This document shows positions 49,941-59,101 of a DNA stretch of 64,000 bases, piece by piece (within the stretch, counting starts at the first letter, position 1; every line of letters starts with the position of its first letter). Source of the stretch: Lachnospiraceae bacterium (GTDB lineage Bacteria; Bacillota; Clostridia; Lachnospirales; Lachnospiraceae); the NCBI GenBank assembly GCA_017441265.1, contig JAFRYE010000018.1, positions 1-64,000 on the forward strand, written 5' to 3'. The position numbers were made by a program, and so were the translations under genes. The notes beneath the pieces are model-generated. The model made no database searches, was not told the origin of the DNA, and saw nothing but the letters and a program-made list of their open reading frames with translations.

Positions 49941-51803
49941 TTACTTTTTCAGCAGCGGAAAATAGATCTGATACCGTTCATAACCGATCTGCGACAGCGG
50001 CACAAACCGGATTCCCTGCATTTGATACCGTGTTCTGAAGCAATCGTTCCACATGCCCCACTCGCGCTCATTTTCATGGGCAAGAAGATTTTCCGGCGCA
50101 TTGTCGGAAAGTACCAAAGCGCGCTCCTCGGTGCACAGGCCGGCCAGCACGCTCGGTCCGTAGGCAAATGCCCTAACGTCCTCTTTACTCTCTCCCTCGA
50201 GCGGTATTGTGTACACACCAAGAGGGATCGTCATGCGGATCTCGTCACCGTCGTTCCAGACTCTGCGAAGGGCTAAGAAGCCGTCCTGCTTTACGGCGTC
50301 GCACGGTGTTCCGTCCGGGTTCGTGATCTTGATCTCACCGTGGGCCCATTCCGGAATCCGTAGTTGAAGCTCCATCGTAACCGGCCGATCGGTACCGACA
50401 CGGAAGACCTGCACTCTGAGGTCCGGATGGATTCCGTAGCGGCTTGCGTCCGCCGACAGCGCCTGGTTGGAAGCCGCGTCCCCGGCTGCCTGAACACTTC
50501 CGCTCAGGGTATCACGCCTCTGCCGGATCGTCACCTTGGCACCTCCCACCTCCGTTGTCATCACGGAGTCCGCGAAAATGCCTGCGTAGATTCTGTCCTC
50601 CTCCTGATACCAGAGGTAGCGGTTGTGCACGGCGTTGGCCTGCACAAGCGTGCCGTGGCAGCAGAAGAAATCATTGAACTTGCTCGCCCAGCCCTTCTTC
50701 GAGCCGGCGCGAAGCGGAAGATAGTATGTGATCAAACCCTCGCCCGGAGTTGCCTCCCCGGTCAGACTGCCGCCGCGCCAATGGCCCTGCGCCAGAATGC
50801 CGTTCCGGAGGTTTCGCTCCAGATAGTCAAGACAAGCCGCGTCCTTCGTCTGACGGAATACAAAATCCGCGAGGCGCATCATGTTGTACACCGTGCAATG
50901 CTCCTGATTGCGCTCCCCGAGTCTCGCCGCCATGCTGTGCGGCGGCGTCCAGATCTCACCGAGCGTCTGTCCTCCGGTGGCAAATGTCCCGCGATCGGTC
51001 ACCGCTGATTTCCAATAGGCCAGCGCGATGTCGCGGTATTTTTCCTCGCCCGTCACCTCATAGACGCGCGCGCACCCCAGCACCTCGGGGATCGTCGTGT
51101 TGGCATGCATGTTGGTGAGCACGTCCTCACCTGCCAGAAGCCTGTCAAACAGGCGGCCGCGATAGTAGCGACCGATCAGCGTACGGTATTTGTCATCGCC
51201 CGTCGCCTCCAAAAGATCCGCCCATACCTCCAGCATGCCGCCGGTCTCAAAATCAAGGATGTCGTCAAGCTCCTCACGGGATTTGCCGTCCGTAAAAGCA
51301 ACAAACCAATCCGCAAAATGATCCGCGACCTCCAAAGCCTCGCGGTTGCCCGCCATGCGGTACATATCCGCCAGTCCCATAAGCGTCTTGTGCACCGTGT
51401 AATGCGGCGCCCAGACCTGCTTTCCTCTCGCGATCCAGTGCAGGTATTTCTCGGGGATCGAGGCTGCCCACTGCCCGCCGTTTTCCTGCTGGCAACGCGC
51501 CAGCTCATGCACGATGGCGTCGGCCTTTGCCTTCAGTTCCCCGTCTCCCGTCGCCGCGATCCGCATGGCGCAGGCGCTCAGATAATGCCCCAGAAAATGG
51601 CCCCGCAGCTGGCAGGACGGATCCTCCCAGCCATGGTGCGCCATCGCCTTCGCGCCGAAGTTCTGCGCAAGGCCGGCCTCCTGGTAGTAATTTTGCAACA
51701 GTCCGGCGTTCGTTAGTTCCGTCAGATACTCGCGGTTTCTCATCTCCCGCTCCGTGAGTTCCCCGTCCGTCAGGGTAACATTCATTCCGTTGATTGTCTT
51801 CAT
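49941..51803 (-). CDS. Glycoside hydrolase family 127, probable beta-L-arabinofuranosidase
   Basis: The 620-residue protein has the GH127 (alpha/alpha)6 toroid signatures QLRGHFLGHYLSACAMR and HYTVHKTLMGLADMYR. The metal site of this family (Glu-x-Cys and a Cys-Cys pair) is visible as N-Q-E-H-C-T-V-Y-N and F-F-C-C-H-G-T; one of those cysteines is the nucleophile in characterised enzymes. The product is released L-arabinose from beta-arabinosides. No signal peptide is seen. I chose the ATG at 51803 with CGGAGG seven bases upstream. It is the last gene of a five-gene run with GH43, GH10 and two Nudix genes. Confidence 0.9.
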   Translation of the reverse strand: MKTINGMNVTLTDGELTEREMRNREYLTELTNAGLLQNYYQEAGLAQNFGAKAMAHHGWEDPSCQLRGHFLGHYLSACAMRIAATGDGELKAKADAIVHELARCQQENGGQWAASIPEKYLHWIARGKQVWAPHYTVHKTLMGLADMYRMAGNREALEVADHFADWFVAFTDGKSREELDDILDFETGGMLEVWADLLEATGDDKYRTLIGRYYRGRLFDRLLAGEDVLTNMHANTTIPEVLGCARVYEVTGEEKYRDIALAYWKSAVTDRGTFATGGQTLGEIWTPPHSMAARLGERNQEHCTVYNMMRLADFVFRQTKDAACLDYLERNLRNGILAQGHWRGGSLTGEATPGEGLITYYLPLRAGSKKGWASKFNDFFCCHGTLVQANAVHNRYLWYQEEDRIYAGIFADSVMTTEVGGAKVTIRQRRDTLSGSVQAAGDAASNQALSADASRYGIHPDLRVQVFRVGTDRPVTMELQLRIPEWAHGEIKITNPDGTPCDAVKQDGFLALRRVWNDGDEIRMTIPLGVYTIPLEGESKEDVRAFAYGPSVLAGLCTEERALVLSDNAPENLLAHENEREWGMWNDCFRTRYQMQGIRFVPLSQIGYERYQIYFPLLKK

Positions 51804-51828
51804 ATGCCCTCCGAATTCATTTTCCGGA

Positions 51829-52509
51829 TTATCGATATGTCGAAAGGAAATACCCCAGCACCGCCCAGGTCGCCAAGGAGAAGAAATTGCCGTAGCGGTC
51901 TCGCCCGGTCGAAAACAGCCGCTCCGCCTCCGGGATGTCGCACAGTTCAAAGCCCGCGAACAATTCGGTGCCCACGGCGCCGTCCTGCCGAACTTCCGCC
52001 ATATCCTCCACGGAGATCTCCGCGCACAGAAACGCGTTGCTCTCGTCCGTCATTCCCGGTGAAGAAAGCGCGCACGGATTGAGCACGGTAACCTTGTCCG
52101 TCGGCTTGACGGTGAGCCCGCACTCCTCCGCAATCTCGCGGACAGCGGCCGTCACCAGCGGCTCGTCCCCGTCCCGGTCCTCGGGATCGATCAGACCCGC
52201 GATCGGGCTTAAGAGATATTGTCCGATCGGATAGCGGTACTCGTAATTCAGCAGAAGCTTCGGCTCTTCGCCGGGAAGGATCACAACCACCGCGATCGTC
52301 ACCGCGTCAGGGAGCATCGACTGAAACTCACTGTCTGATTTCAACGCCACCAGCTCGTCCTTCGTTCTTCGGGATGCGTCGCAATAATGCTTGCCCTCGC
52401 TGTATTGAAGATCGTACAGACGCACGTATTTGGCGTCGCAAAGCGTCTCCACATTGTCCTTTGTGTACTGCGGTCTTCGGCCGCGGATGTCCTTGTTCTT
52501 GTCACTCAT
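51829..52509 (-). CDS. NUDIX hydrolase
   Basis: The 226-residue protein has a Nudix region near residue 125 (GLIDPEDRDGDEPLVTAAVR then EIAEECG), with an acidic insertion in the first part of the box. It starts MSDKNKDIRGRRPQYTKDN, preceded by GGAGA. Its substrate could be ADP-ribose or another pyrophosphate. It sits 25 bases ahead of GH127 and 22 after the next Nudix gene, both on the same transcript. Confidence 0.82.
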   Translation of the reverse strand: MSDKNKDIRGRRPQYTKDNVETLCDAKYVRLYDLQYSEGKHYCDASRRTKDELVALKSDSEFQSMLPDAVTIAVVVILPGEEPKLLLNYEYRYPIGQYLLSPIAGLIDPEDRDGDEPLVTAAVREIAEECGLTVKPTDKVTVLNPCALSSPGMTDESNAFLCAEISVEDMAEVRQDGAVGTELFAGFELCDIPEAERLFSTGRDRYGNFFSLATWAVLGYFLSTYR

Positions 52510-52531
52510 GATGATTCTCCGAAAAATGAAT

Positions 52532-53125
52532 TTAATTCTTCGTTTCGAGCCTCGCGCCGACATATCTCAGATAGAGCGCCAGCGCCGTGCCGACAAATGC
52601 ATTGCAAAACTCGCCCCTTCCGAAGTTCTTAAGCACCTCGTCAACGGGAATCTCCACCGGCTCGACGAATTCATCCTCATCCGTGTGAAGCACGTTGGTC
52701 GCCGTCAGATCCTCCGCAAGCACGAAGGTGATCATGTTTTGATAGATTGCCGGATTCGGGTTGCAGCAGCCGAGAACGACAGCCCGCCCCGCGCGGTATC
52801 CGGTCTCCTCCAAGAGTTCGCGGATCGCACCGTCCTCCGCCGTCTCGCCGTCCTCCTTCACCCCACCGGGAAACTCCACCGTGATGCCGTCCATGCCGTG
52901 GCGCCACTGGCGCACCATCACGAATCGTCCGTCGTGTACGGGGACCGAAACGACCCAGTTGCGCGTGCGGATCGCGACATAATCCCCGATGAGCCCGCTC
53001 GCTGCACGCTCATTTTTCTCAATCAATTCCATGACGCGGTGGGAGTACAGCGTCTTCGTCGAGAGAGTCTCCCAGCGAAGACCGGCGTCATCATCCGCAT
53101 TCCGCGCGTCCCGATCGTAATCCAT
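52532..53125 (-). CDS. NUDIX hydrolase, ADP-ribose pyrophosphatase-like
   Basis: The 197-residue protein has a good Nudix box (EFPGGVKEDGETAEDGAIRE then LLEETGY) following an N-terminal region (NWVVSVPVHDGRFVMVRQWR) that matches ADP-ribose/GDP-mannose-type pyrophosphatases. It starts behind AAGGAG, 12 bases after the GH10 stop. It has no obvious tie to xylan breakdown other than its place in the operon. Confidence 0.85.
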   Translation of the reverse strand: MDYDRDARNADDDAGLRWETLSTKTLYSHRVMELIEKNERAASGLIGDYVAIRTRNWVVSVPVHDGRFVMVRQWRHGMDGITVEFPGGVKEDGETAEDGAIRELLEETGYRAGRAVVLGCCNPNPAIYQNMITFVLAEDLTATNVLHTDEDEFVEPVEIPVDEVLKNFGRGEFCNAFVGTALALYLRYVGARLETKN

Positions 53126-53137
53126 GTAACCGTCTCC

Positions 53138-54391
53138 TTACAAAATGATCGTCTCTGTCGTATCACTGTCTTCGCGAAGCGAAAGCGCTGCGTTCTTCGC
53201 ACCGTCCGTGAGCTCGTACTCGCCCTTGAAGCCCGTGAGCGTCACATAGCCTGCCTCGTCCGTCGTCACTTCCGCGTTCGTCCACCACTCGCCCTTGATG
53301 AGGTCCTTGAGCATCTCATACGAAGGCTTCGCGCTTCCGTCTCTGCGGAGCACGCCGCTGGGTGCGCCGAGCCATGCGCCGTCCGTGAAATCCCAGCCCG
53401 TGATCGCCTGAACCAGCGGATGGTCAAAGAGGATGCGGTACATCTCTTCCATCTCCCTGCGCTGACGCTCCTCGCCCTCGGGCGTGGTGGGCCACTCCGG
53501 CACCTGCCAGTCATTGAGATCCTCGATGTGCGCCGGCATCAGATCCCCGGAGATCAGCGTATTTTCCGTAAAATGAATCGGCAGTCCGAAATGCTCGTAG
53601 CGCTTCAGCACTTCCTCCACCTTCTTTGCGCCCCAGTAGCCCTGGTGCTGATGCGACTGAATGCCGATGGCGGAGATCGGAACCCCCGCATTGAGGCAGC
53701 CGTCGATCAGGATCTCGTAGGAGATCGAGGTATTGAAGTCATTCAGCAGAAGCACTGCGTCGGGGTTCGCCGCCTTTGCCCGGTCAAACACTCTCTTGAT
53801 GAGACCGACACGCCCGTACTTGTTGCAAAGCCGCGTCACGGCGTTGTCGTATTTGTCGAAGATCGGCATGATCACAACCTCGTTGATCGCATCCCAGATG
53901 TCGATGACGCCCTTAAAGTCCGTGACCTCTCGGGTAATGCGGTTCATCTGCTTTTCGTAGATCGTGTCGATGTCGTATTTCAGAAGCCACTCAGCGCACA
54001 CCGTGTGCCAGCACAGAGGATGCCCCTTGACAGTGATGCCCTTCTCCTGCATGAACTTCGCGGTCTTGAGCATATTTTCCGTATTCGGCTTGCCCTCCTC
54101 GCGCTCGAACATGCCCCAGTAAAACGGCAGCGTACCGTAGTTGTACACCGCGAGCCACTGATCGATCTTTTTCTTCAAGAATTCCGGATTCGGACGAAAT
54201 CTCTCCGGCAGATCCGGCGGAAATCCGTCCGCGTTCAGACTCATGAGATACGGCATGAAATCAAATGCTCCGCAACCGAACAAAAACGCATGTTTCGTCT
54301 GGCGGAGATTCAGTTTCGCATTGGCCAGCGCGTTGCCCTGCGCGTCCGTAACTTTCACTTTTCTCGTTGCTTTTCTGTGGTCCAAGCCCAT
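53138..54391 (-). CDS. Glycoside hydrolase family 10 endo-1,4-beta-xylanase, cytoplasmic
   Basis: The 417-residue enzyme has both GH10 catalytic glutamates: acid/base in DIWDAINEVV and nucleophile in LPIHFTENTL, plus the HPLCWH motif near residue 120 in GITVKGHPLCWHTV. It has no signal peptide, so it cleaves imported xylo-oligosaccharides rather than polymer. I chose the ATG at 54391 because GGAAAGGG lies seven bases upstream; the ATG at 54445 follows an inverted repeat but no ribosome site. A beta-strand N-terminal piece (KVKVTDAQGNALANAKLNL) precedes the barrel, like an intracellular xylanase with an added Ig-like domain. Confidence 0.9.
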   Translation of the reverse strand: MGLDHRKATRKVKVTDAQGNALANAKLNLRQTKHAFLFGCGAFDFMPYLMSLNADGFPPDLPERFRPNPEFLKKKIDQWLAVYNYGTLPFYWGMFEREEGKPNTENMLKTAKFMQEKGITVKGHPLCWHTVCAEWLLKYDIDTIYEKQMNRITREVTDFKGVIDIWDAINEVVIMPIFDKYDNAVTRLCNKYGRVGLIKRVFDRAKAANPDAVLLLNDFNTSISYEILIDGCLNAGVPISAIGIQSHQHQGYWGAKKVEEVLKRYEHFGLPIHFTENTLISGDLMPAHIEDLNDWQVPEWPTTPEGEERQRREMEEMYRILFDHPLVQAITGWDFTDGAWLGAPSGVLRRDGSAKPSYEMLKDLIKGEWWTNAEVTTDEAGYVTLTGFKGEYELTDGAKNAALSLREDSDTTETIIL

Positions 54392-54446
54392 TGTCGTGCC
54401 CTTTCCGGGGTACTTTCCCCTGTGAAGTAAATCCATTATATTCATT

Positions 54447-54466
54447 GGTTCTACTCATGTAGAACC
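54447..54466. promoter_or_regulatory. 20-bp inverted repeat between GH43 and GH10
   Basis: GGTTCTAC (54447-54454) and GTAGAACC (54459-54466) with a TCAT/ATGA centre. It could be an operator of a sugar regulator or an RNA hairpin that separates the GH43 and GH10 expression levels. Confidence 0.6.
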
Positions 54467-54469
54467 ATT

Positions 54470-56035
54470 TCATTCATCAACTTGTCGATATACAAAATCC
54501 GTAAACACGGCTGTGCCGCCGGCCGCCTTCTCCGACCATGTGCACAGCCCGAACCGCGCACCCGTAAAATGATCAAGCCGGAAGTACATCCGGTGCGGTT
54601 CTCCGACCGTTATCTTCTCACCGTTTCGCCGCACAAAACAACTTACCGTATCCTTCATCATCGTAAAGTCCGCGGTGATCCCCACCGTGACTGTCGATTC
54701 GCCACCCAGCTCCTCGCGGTATGTCACCGTCGGCGGCTCCGTGTCATTTCCGCCTATCCCGAAGCCCTTCACCGGCTCCTTTCGCTCGGCGATCTCCAGG
54801 TAGTATCGTCCGTCTTCCTTTGTGATGCCGATCATTACATAGCATCCCTGCATCGCGCACATCCCTGCGTGGTCACCGCTAAAAAGCCCCGAGGCATCCA
54901 CCGTCACCTCCGCCTCACAGGAAGGGTAGCTCATGCGCTGCGTCAGCGTGTTTCGCGCCTGCATCGGATTGACGCACACCGCGCCGGTGGTTACGGTCAG
55001 CCCGCCCTCCGGCAGAATATCCCAGCAAGTATCATCCGGCACATGATTCCACTGCCACTGCGGCTGCAACAGCCGGCGCGTCTTGCTTTCGACGGCCACG
55101 GCATCGACCGGAAGTTCAAAGGAATCAGAAGTGAACAGCGGCCGGTACACATGTTCCGGTTTCGTGCTGACGATCGCAATATCCTCGGGAAGCCGTCCGT
55201 TCTCGCCGAACACCGGCGTGTCGCCGTCCCAGGTGACCGGCACAAGGATCGGAATCCGTCCGACCGCACCCGAATCGCGGAATAATACGGCAAACCAGCG
55301 TCCGTCCGGAGTGTCCACAAGGCCGCCCTGCGCAATGCCCTGTCCGCAGTATCCTCCGTCGTCCCAGAACACATCTCCGCCCTCGTACGGTCCCTCGATC
55401 GCGTCCGCGGAATACACGGCCTCCGTGCGGCGCGATCTGTCCTTCGGCCAATGAATAAGCGTCAGATAATACCGTCCACGGATCTTGTACAGATGCGATC
55501 CCTCAAAGCCGAGGAACACCTTCTCACGGTCGTCTCTCACGATCACCGTATCAATGCCGCCCTCCTTCGGTCCGGACAAGTCCGGCGCAAGCTCCGTCAG
55601 GCGGATCTCCGCATTGCCCGAGACCAGAAAAGCACGGCCGTCGTCCTCGAAATACAGCGAGCTGTCGTGAAAATAACCGCGCATTTTCCGATGCTCCCAC
55701 GGTCCGTCGATCGACTCCGCCGTAAAGAGGTGCGTATCCTCCTGCCCGTGGCTCACAAACGTCGCGTAGAAGCGTCCGTTGCGGTATCGTAGGCTAGCAG
55801 CCCACATCCCCTTGCCATAGCTGTTCTGACCGTTCTCAAGGCGCTCTGCGGGCGTTCCGTCGAGCTCGTCGAAGAGGTATGCCGCAATCTCCCAGTTTGC
55901 CAGATCGTACGACCGCAGAATGACTCCGCCCGGCATGTAATACATCGTCGTGCTGATCATGTAGTAGGTGTCGTCCACGCGGATGACATCCGGATCCGGA
56001 TAGTCCATACGGGTCAGCGGGTTGACATTTTTCAT
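54470..56035 (-). CDS. Glycoside hydrolase family 43 enzyme, probable beta-xylosidase
   Basis: The 521-residue protein starts MKNVNPLTRMDYPDPDVIRV, where PDPDVIRV carries the general base Asp; the acid Glu is in KVFLGFEGSHLYK and the third Asp region in HDSSLYFEDDGRA. Residues from about 320 form a second beta-sandwich domain (CEAEVTVDASG, YYLEIAERKEP) typical of the longer two-domain GH43 beta-xylosidases. No signal peptide. It precedes the GH10 gene on the same strand. The exact glycan is inferred from operon partners. Confidence 0.88.
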   Translation of the reverse strand: MKNVNPLTRMDYPDPDVIRVDDTYYMISTTMYYMPGGVILRSYDLANWEIAAYLFDELDGTPAERLENGQNSYGKGMWAASLRYRNGRFYATFVSHGQEDTHLFTAESIDGPWEHRKMRGYFHDSSLYFEDDGRAFLVSGNAEIRLTELAPDLSGPKEGGIDTVIVRDDREKVFLGFEGSHLYKIRGRYYLTLIHWPKDRSRRTEAVYSADAIEGPYEGGDVFWDDGGYCGQGIAQGGLVDTPDGRWFAVLFRDSGAVGRIPILVPVTWDGDTPVFGENGRLPEDIAIVSTKPEHVYRPLFTSDSFELPVDAVAVESKTRRLLQPQWQWNHVPDDTCWDILPEGGLTVTTGAVCVNPMQARNTLTQRMSYPSCEAEVTVDASGLFSGDHAGMCAMQGCYVMIGITKEDGRYYLEIAERKEPVKGFGIGGNDTEPPTVTYREELGGESTVTVGITADFTMMKDTVSCFVRRNGEKITVGEPHRMYFRLDHFTGARFGLCTWSEKAAGGTAVFTDFVYRQVDE

Positions 56036-56090
56036 ATTCTTTTCCTCCTACTGCGATACGCGAAAATGTCCCCCACGTTACCGCAGCTTC

Positions 56091-57779
56091 CTAAAGCTGC
56101 TCCAAAAGCGCTTTCATCCCGCCTTCCTGATAAATCTTGCGGTACCGCTCCACCTGCTCACGGATCAGATCGTCGATCATCCGCATTCCGAGAAGCTCCA
56201 CCGGAGCGCAGTCGTCCGTCAGGATGTGGTTTCCGGGCTGATACTCGGCCAGCAACTCACCGACCTGCTGCATCGCGACGCGCAGTTCCTCATTGTCCTC
56301 GAGTTCCGTCTGTTCATGAAATTTTGCGATCATGTTCGGATTTTGGGAGGCGAAAAGCTCCAGATTGGTCTCTCCCGGCACGTCGCGCACCCACACTTCC
56401 GAAAACACCGTGGATATCGTATCCGCAAGATAGCGATTGATGCCGTCCTCGCGGTTGGCTTTCATGTTCATGTTCACGACCATCACGCCGCCGTCCGTAA
56501 GATGATCGCGCACCAGTTTGAAGAACTCGACGGATGACATCTGAAACGGGATCGTGATGTCCTGGTACGCATCCACCATGATGACGTCGTACTTTGTGTC
56601 GACAGCGTTCAGAAACGCACGCCCGTCGTAAGTCGTCACTTTCACATTGTCAGGCATTCCGAAGTACGTTTTCGCCAGATCCGTGATCTTCTGATCGATC
56701 TCGACGCCCTCAACGGTCACATTCGTAAAATACCGCCCGCACTGCGTCGCAAAGGTCCCCGAACCGTTTCCGAGCACAAGCACTGAGAGGTCCTTCTCAT
56801 TCACTCCGGCCATGAAGGCCGCGCCCATGGCGTAATCGTAATACATCCCCGTAAGGCCGGGCGTCTTGCGGTAGACGGACTGCACGCCGAAGAGCACGTT
56901 GGTCGACAGCGAAACGAAGTCATCGTCCTCATACACCTGCAGATAGTTGTAGATCGATTCCCCCTCGTACAGGAGGTCCTTCTGCCAGAACGCGAAGCTG
57001 TTGTTGTGGCCGAAGATGCAGCACACGAGGAAAATGACCATCGCCGCCGGTAGTTTCTTTATCTTCCGAAGCGCAAGTTTCGACGTGATGTAGTATGTCG
57101 CGGCCAGCGCCAGCAGGATGCCTGCGAAAATCAAAAACGTGACTGCGGTTCCGACCGACGGGATGCTCACAAAGGTCGGCACAAACGTTCCGATGATGCT
57201 TCCGACCGTGTTCGAAGCGTTAAGATTACCCACCAGACGGCCGTTGTCCTCAAGGTTGTCGGTTGCGAATTTGACCAGCGACGGAGTGACCGTTCCCAAC
57301 AAAAACAACGGGAACACAAAGATCACCATACACGCCGCAAAGCCTGCGATCACTAGGAAGTTGCTGCCGACCGAGAAGATCAGCACGCCGGAAATGCCGA
57401 GGATCACGTATTTGCCGAGCACCGGGATCAATCCGATCCAGATGGCAGCGATGATCACTCGCGCATACAGCCGGTCGGGGTCGGGTTTCTTATCCGCACT
57501 GCGCCCGCCGTAGATATTGCCGAGGGCCATCGCGATCATGATGGTTCCGATGATGATCGTCCACACGATCTGCGACGAACTGAAATACGGCGCCAACAGA
57601 CGGCTGGCGCCAAGCTCGACGGCCATCACGGACATTCCCGCGAAAAATTCCGTCAGATACAAAAACCATCTGTGGCGTAAGATCGGTCTGCGATCCGCCA
57701 GTTTGCTGACGTCGGCAGCGCCGGCAGCCTCGGGTTCACCGGGCATTGTCCCGGTTATTTTTTCGTTGTTCTGTTCCAC
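56091..57779 (-). CDS. Membrane protein with spermidine-synthase-like methyltransferase-fold domain
   Basis: The 562-residue protein has a hydrophobic N-terminal part of about eight helices (from RWFLYLTEFFAGMSVMAVE to about residue 230) and a C-terminal Rossmann domain with L-V-L-G-N-G-S-G, D-V-I-M-V-D-A-Y-Q and F-F-K-L-V-R-D-H-L typical of fused MFS/spermidine synthase proteins. These rarely make spermidine and their real activity is unknown. The GTG at 57779 has AAAGGTGG eight bases upstream; other starts lie in the preceding gene. The HAD phosphatase gene ends 28 bases upstream. Confidence 0.8.
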   Translation of the reverse strand: MEQNNEKITGTMPGEPEAAGAADVSKLADRRPILRHRWFLYLTEFFAGMSVMAVELGASRLLAPYFSSSQIVWTIIIGTIMIAMALGNIYGGRSADKKPDPDRLYARVIIAAIWIGLIPVLGKYVILGISGVLIFSVGSNFLVIAGFAACMVIFVFPLFLLGTVTPSLVKFATDNLEDNGRLVGNLNASNTVGSIIGTFVPTFVSIPSVGTAVTFLIFAGILLALAATYYITSKLALRKIKKLPAAMVIFLVCCIFGHNNSFAFWQKDLLYEGESIYNYLQVYEDDDFVSLSTNVLFGVQSVYRKTPGLTGMYYDYAMGAAFMAGVNEKDLSVLVLGNGSGTFATQCGRYFTNVTVEGVEIDQKITDLAKTYFGMPDNVKVTTYDGRAFLNAVDTKYDVIMVDAYQDITIPFQMSSVEFFKLVRDHLTDGGVMVVNMNMKANREDGINRYLADTISTVFSEVWVRDVPGETNLELFASQNPNMIAKFHEQTELEDNEELRVAMQQVGELLAEYQPGNHILTDDCAPVELLGMRMIDDLIREQVERYRKIYQEGGMKALLEQL

Positions 57780-57807
57780 TTTCTCATCCACCTTTGTCGT
57801 TGTCTGA

Positions 57808-58467
57808 CTATCGCCCTGCAGCCCGGAGCATCCAGTCGCAGGCGTCGTCCATCGTTTCGGCGACATAGGCCGCCAGATTTCTCATCTCCTCCGTCACCGG
57901 CAGCAGATCCGGAACCATCACCGGGGTCATACCGGCCGCGTACGCGGCCCGGATCCCGTTGTGTGAGTCCTCGACCGCTATCGCCTCCTCCGGCGCGACT
58001 CCGAGACCCTCACAGGCCTTCAGAAAGATTTCCGGATGCGGTTTCGAATGCGACACCGTGTCGCCGCCGATCACCGCCGAAAAATACGTCTCGATCCCCG
58101 CGTCGCGAAGGTGCTGCAAAACCTTCTCCCTGCGCGTGGACGAAGCAACCGCAAGCCGCAGCCCGGCCGATGCGAGCGCCGCCAGGGTTTCCCGCACCCC
58201 GGGTTTCACCGGGATGCCGTTCGTCTCGATATATCGCTTGTACATCTCGCTCGTGAGCTTGCAGTACTGCTCATATGGAAAATCCTTCCCATAGTTCTCA
58301 TACACGATCCGCTCCGTCGTCTGCGCATTGACGCCGACGCACAGAGCGTACACTTCCTCCATGTTCGGAATGTCGAACTCCTTCGCCAGCTCGAGCCAGC
58401 AATCCTGACAGAGCCGCTCCGTGTCGAACAACACACCGTCCATGTCAAACACAACAGCCGTGATCAT
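57808..58467 (-). CDS. HAD-superfamily phosphatase
   Basis: The 219-residue protein starts MITAVVFDMDGVLFDTE, the nucleophile D-x-D motif, followed by a helical cap (residues 15-85), S-S-T-R-R-E-K (motif II) and G-G-D-T-V-S-H-S-K-P (Lys of motif III) and VEDSHNGI (motif IV). It resembles beta-phosphoglucomutase-like and phosphosugar phosphatases. The start follows GGAAAGG. The substrate is uncertain. It is upstream of the spermidine-synthase-like gene on the same strand. Confidence 0.88.
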   Translation of the reverse strand: MITAVVFDMDGVLFDTERLCQDCWLELAKEFDIPNMEEVYALCVGVNAQTTERIVYENYGKDFPYEQYCKLTSEMYKRYIETNGIPVKPGVRETLAALASAGLRLAVASSTRREKVLQHLRDAGIETYFSAVIGGDTVSHSKPHPEIFLKACEGLGVAPEEAIAVEDSHNGIRAAYAAGMTPVMVPDLLPVTEEMRNLAAYVAETMDDACDWMLRAAGR

Positions 58468-58501
58468 ATTGTCCGCCTTTCCCCGCCGAACGCGGAGTCG
58501 G

Positions 58502-58927
58502 TTACTGAATGCGTCCCTCGCCGCCCATCAGCCGCGTCATCTCCTCGATGCGCTCGATCGGGAACGGAGGATTCGTGAGGGGCCGAAGCGCGATCGACAT
58601 CAGCTTCATCGGATTGTCATCCGCCGCTACGCGGTTGGAACTCATCGCGCCGCATACACGGCAGCGGTGAATGATCGCCCATTCCCCGTTCTTTCGCACC
58701 CATACCGCGATCGCGTCCATGTGGCCGCCGCAATCGCTCTCGCGGTCACCCGGCTCGATGTCCACATGCAGACTCGTCAGACAGTTCGGACAATGATTCC
58801 GATGATCGCTGCCGGCGCCTGCGGGCACCACCGTTCTTCCGCACTCCTTGCACACGAACGTCTCGTCGCACGGATGCGTCTTGTAATAACCCTTTTCGTA
58901 AGAGCGTTTCTTGTTCTCTCGGTTCAT
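58502..58927 (-). CDS. RNHCP-domain protein
   Basis: The 141-residue protein has two C-x-x-C zinc pairs (FVCKECG and HRCRVCG) and the RNHCPNCLTSLHVD motif that names this family. Its function is not known. It starts MNRENKKRSYEKGYYKTH behind GGAGGAG. It is the first of a minus-strand run before the HAD gene. Confidence 0.85.
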   Translation of the reverse strand: MNRENKKRSYEKGYYKTHPCDETFVCKECGRTVVPAGAGSDHRNHCPNCLTSLHVDIEPGDRESDCGGHMDAIAVWVRKNGEWAIIHRCRVCGAMSSNRVAADDNPMKLMSIALRPLTNPPFPIERIEEMTRLMGGEGRIQ

Positions 58928-59054
58928 GATATCTCCTCCCCGTTTTCCGGCATTTTTCGTATCTGCCGCTCTCTGTTCAGTGTACCACACAACGCCCTTT
59001 CGCACAACGGAAAATGCCTGTACTATCCTTTCCTCTTCCCCTCCGTTTTGGCGT

Positions 59055-59091
59055 ATACAAAAAACGAGACAGACATGAATTCATGCCTGTC
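59055..59091 (-). terminator. Terminator of the gene ending at 59102
   Basis: A 24-bp near-perfect palindrome, GACAGRCATGAATTCATGYCTGTC with one mismatched pair (59068-59091), followed on the minus strand by TCGTTTTTTG. Confidence 0.85.
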
Positions 59092-59101
59092 CCGGAATTC
59101 T

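Noticed and set aside
52430..54430. 666-codon plus-strand frame antisense to Nudix and GH10 genes
   Set aside because: Shadow of the minus-strand genes; no start signal and no family pattern.
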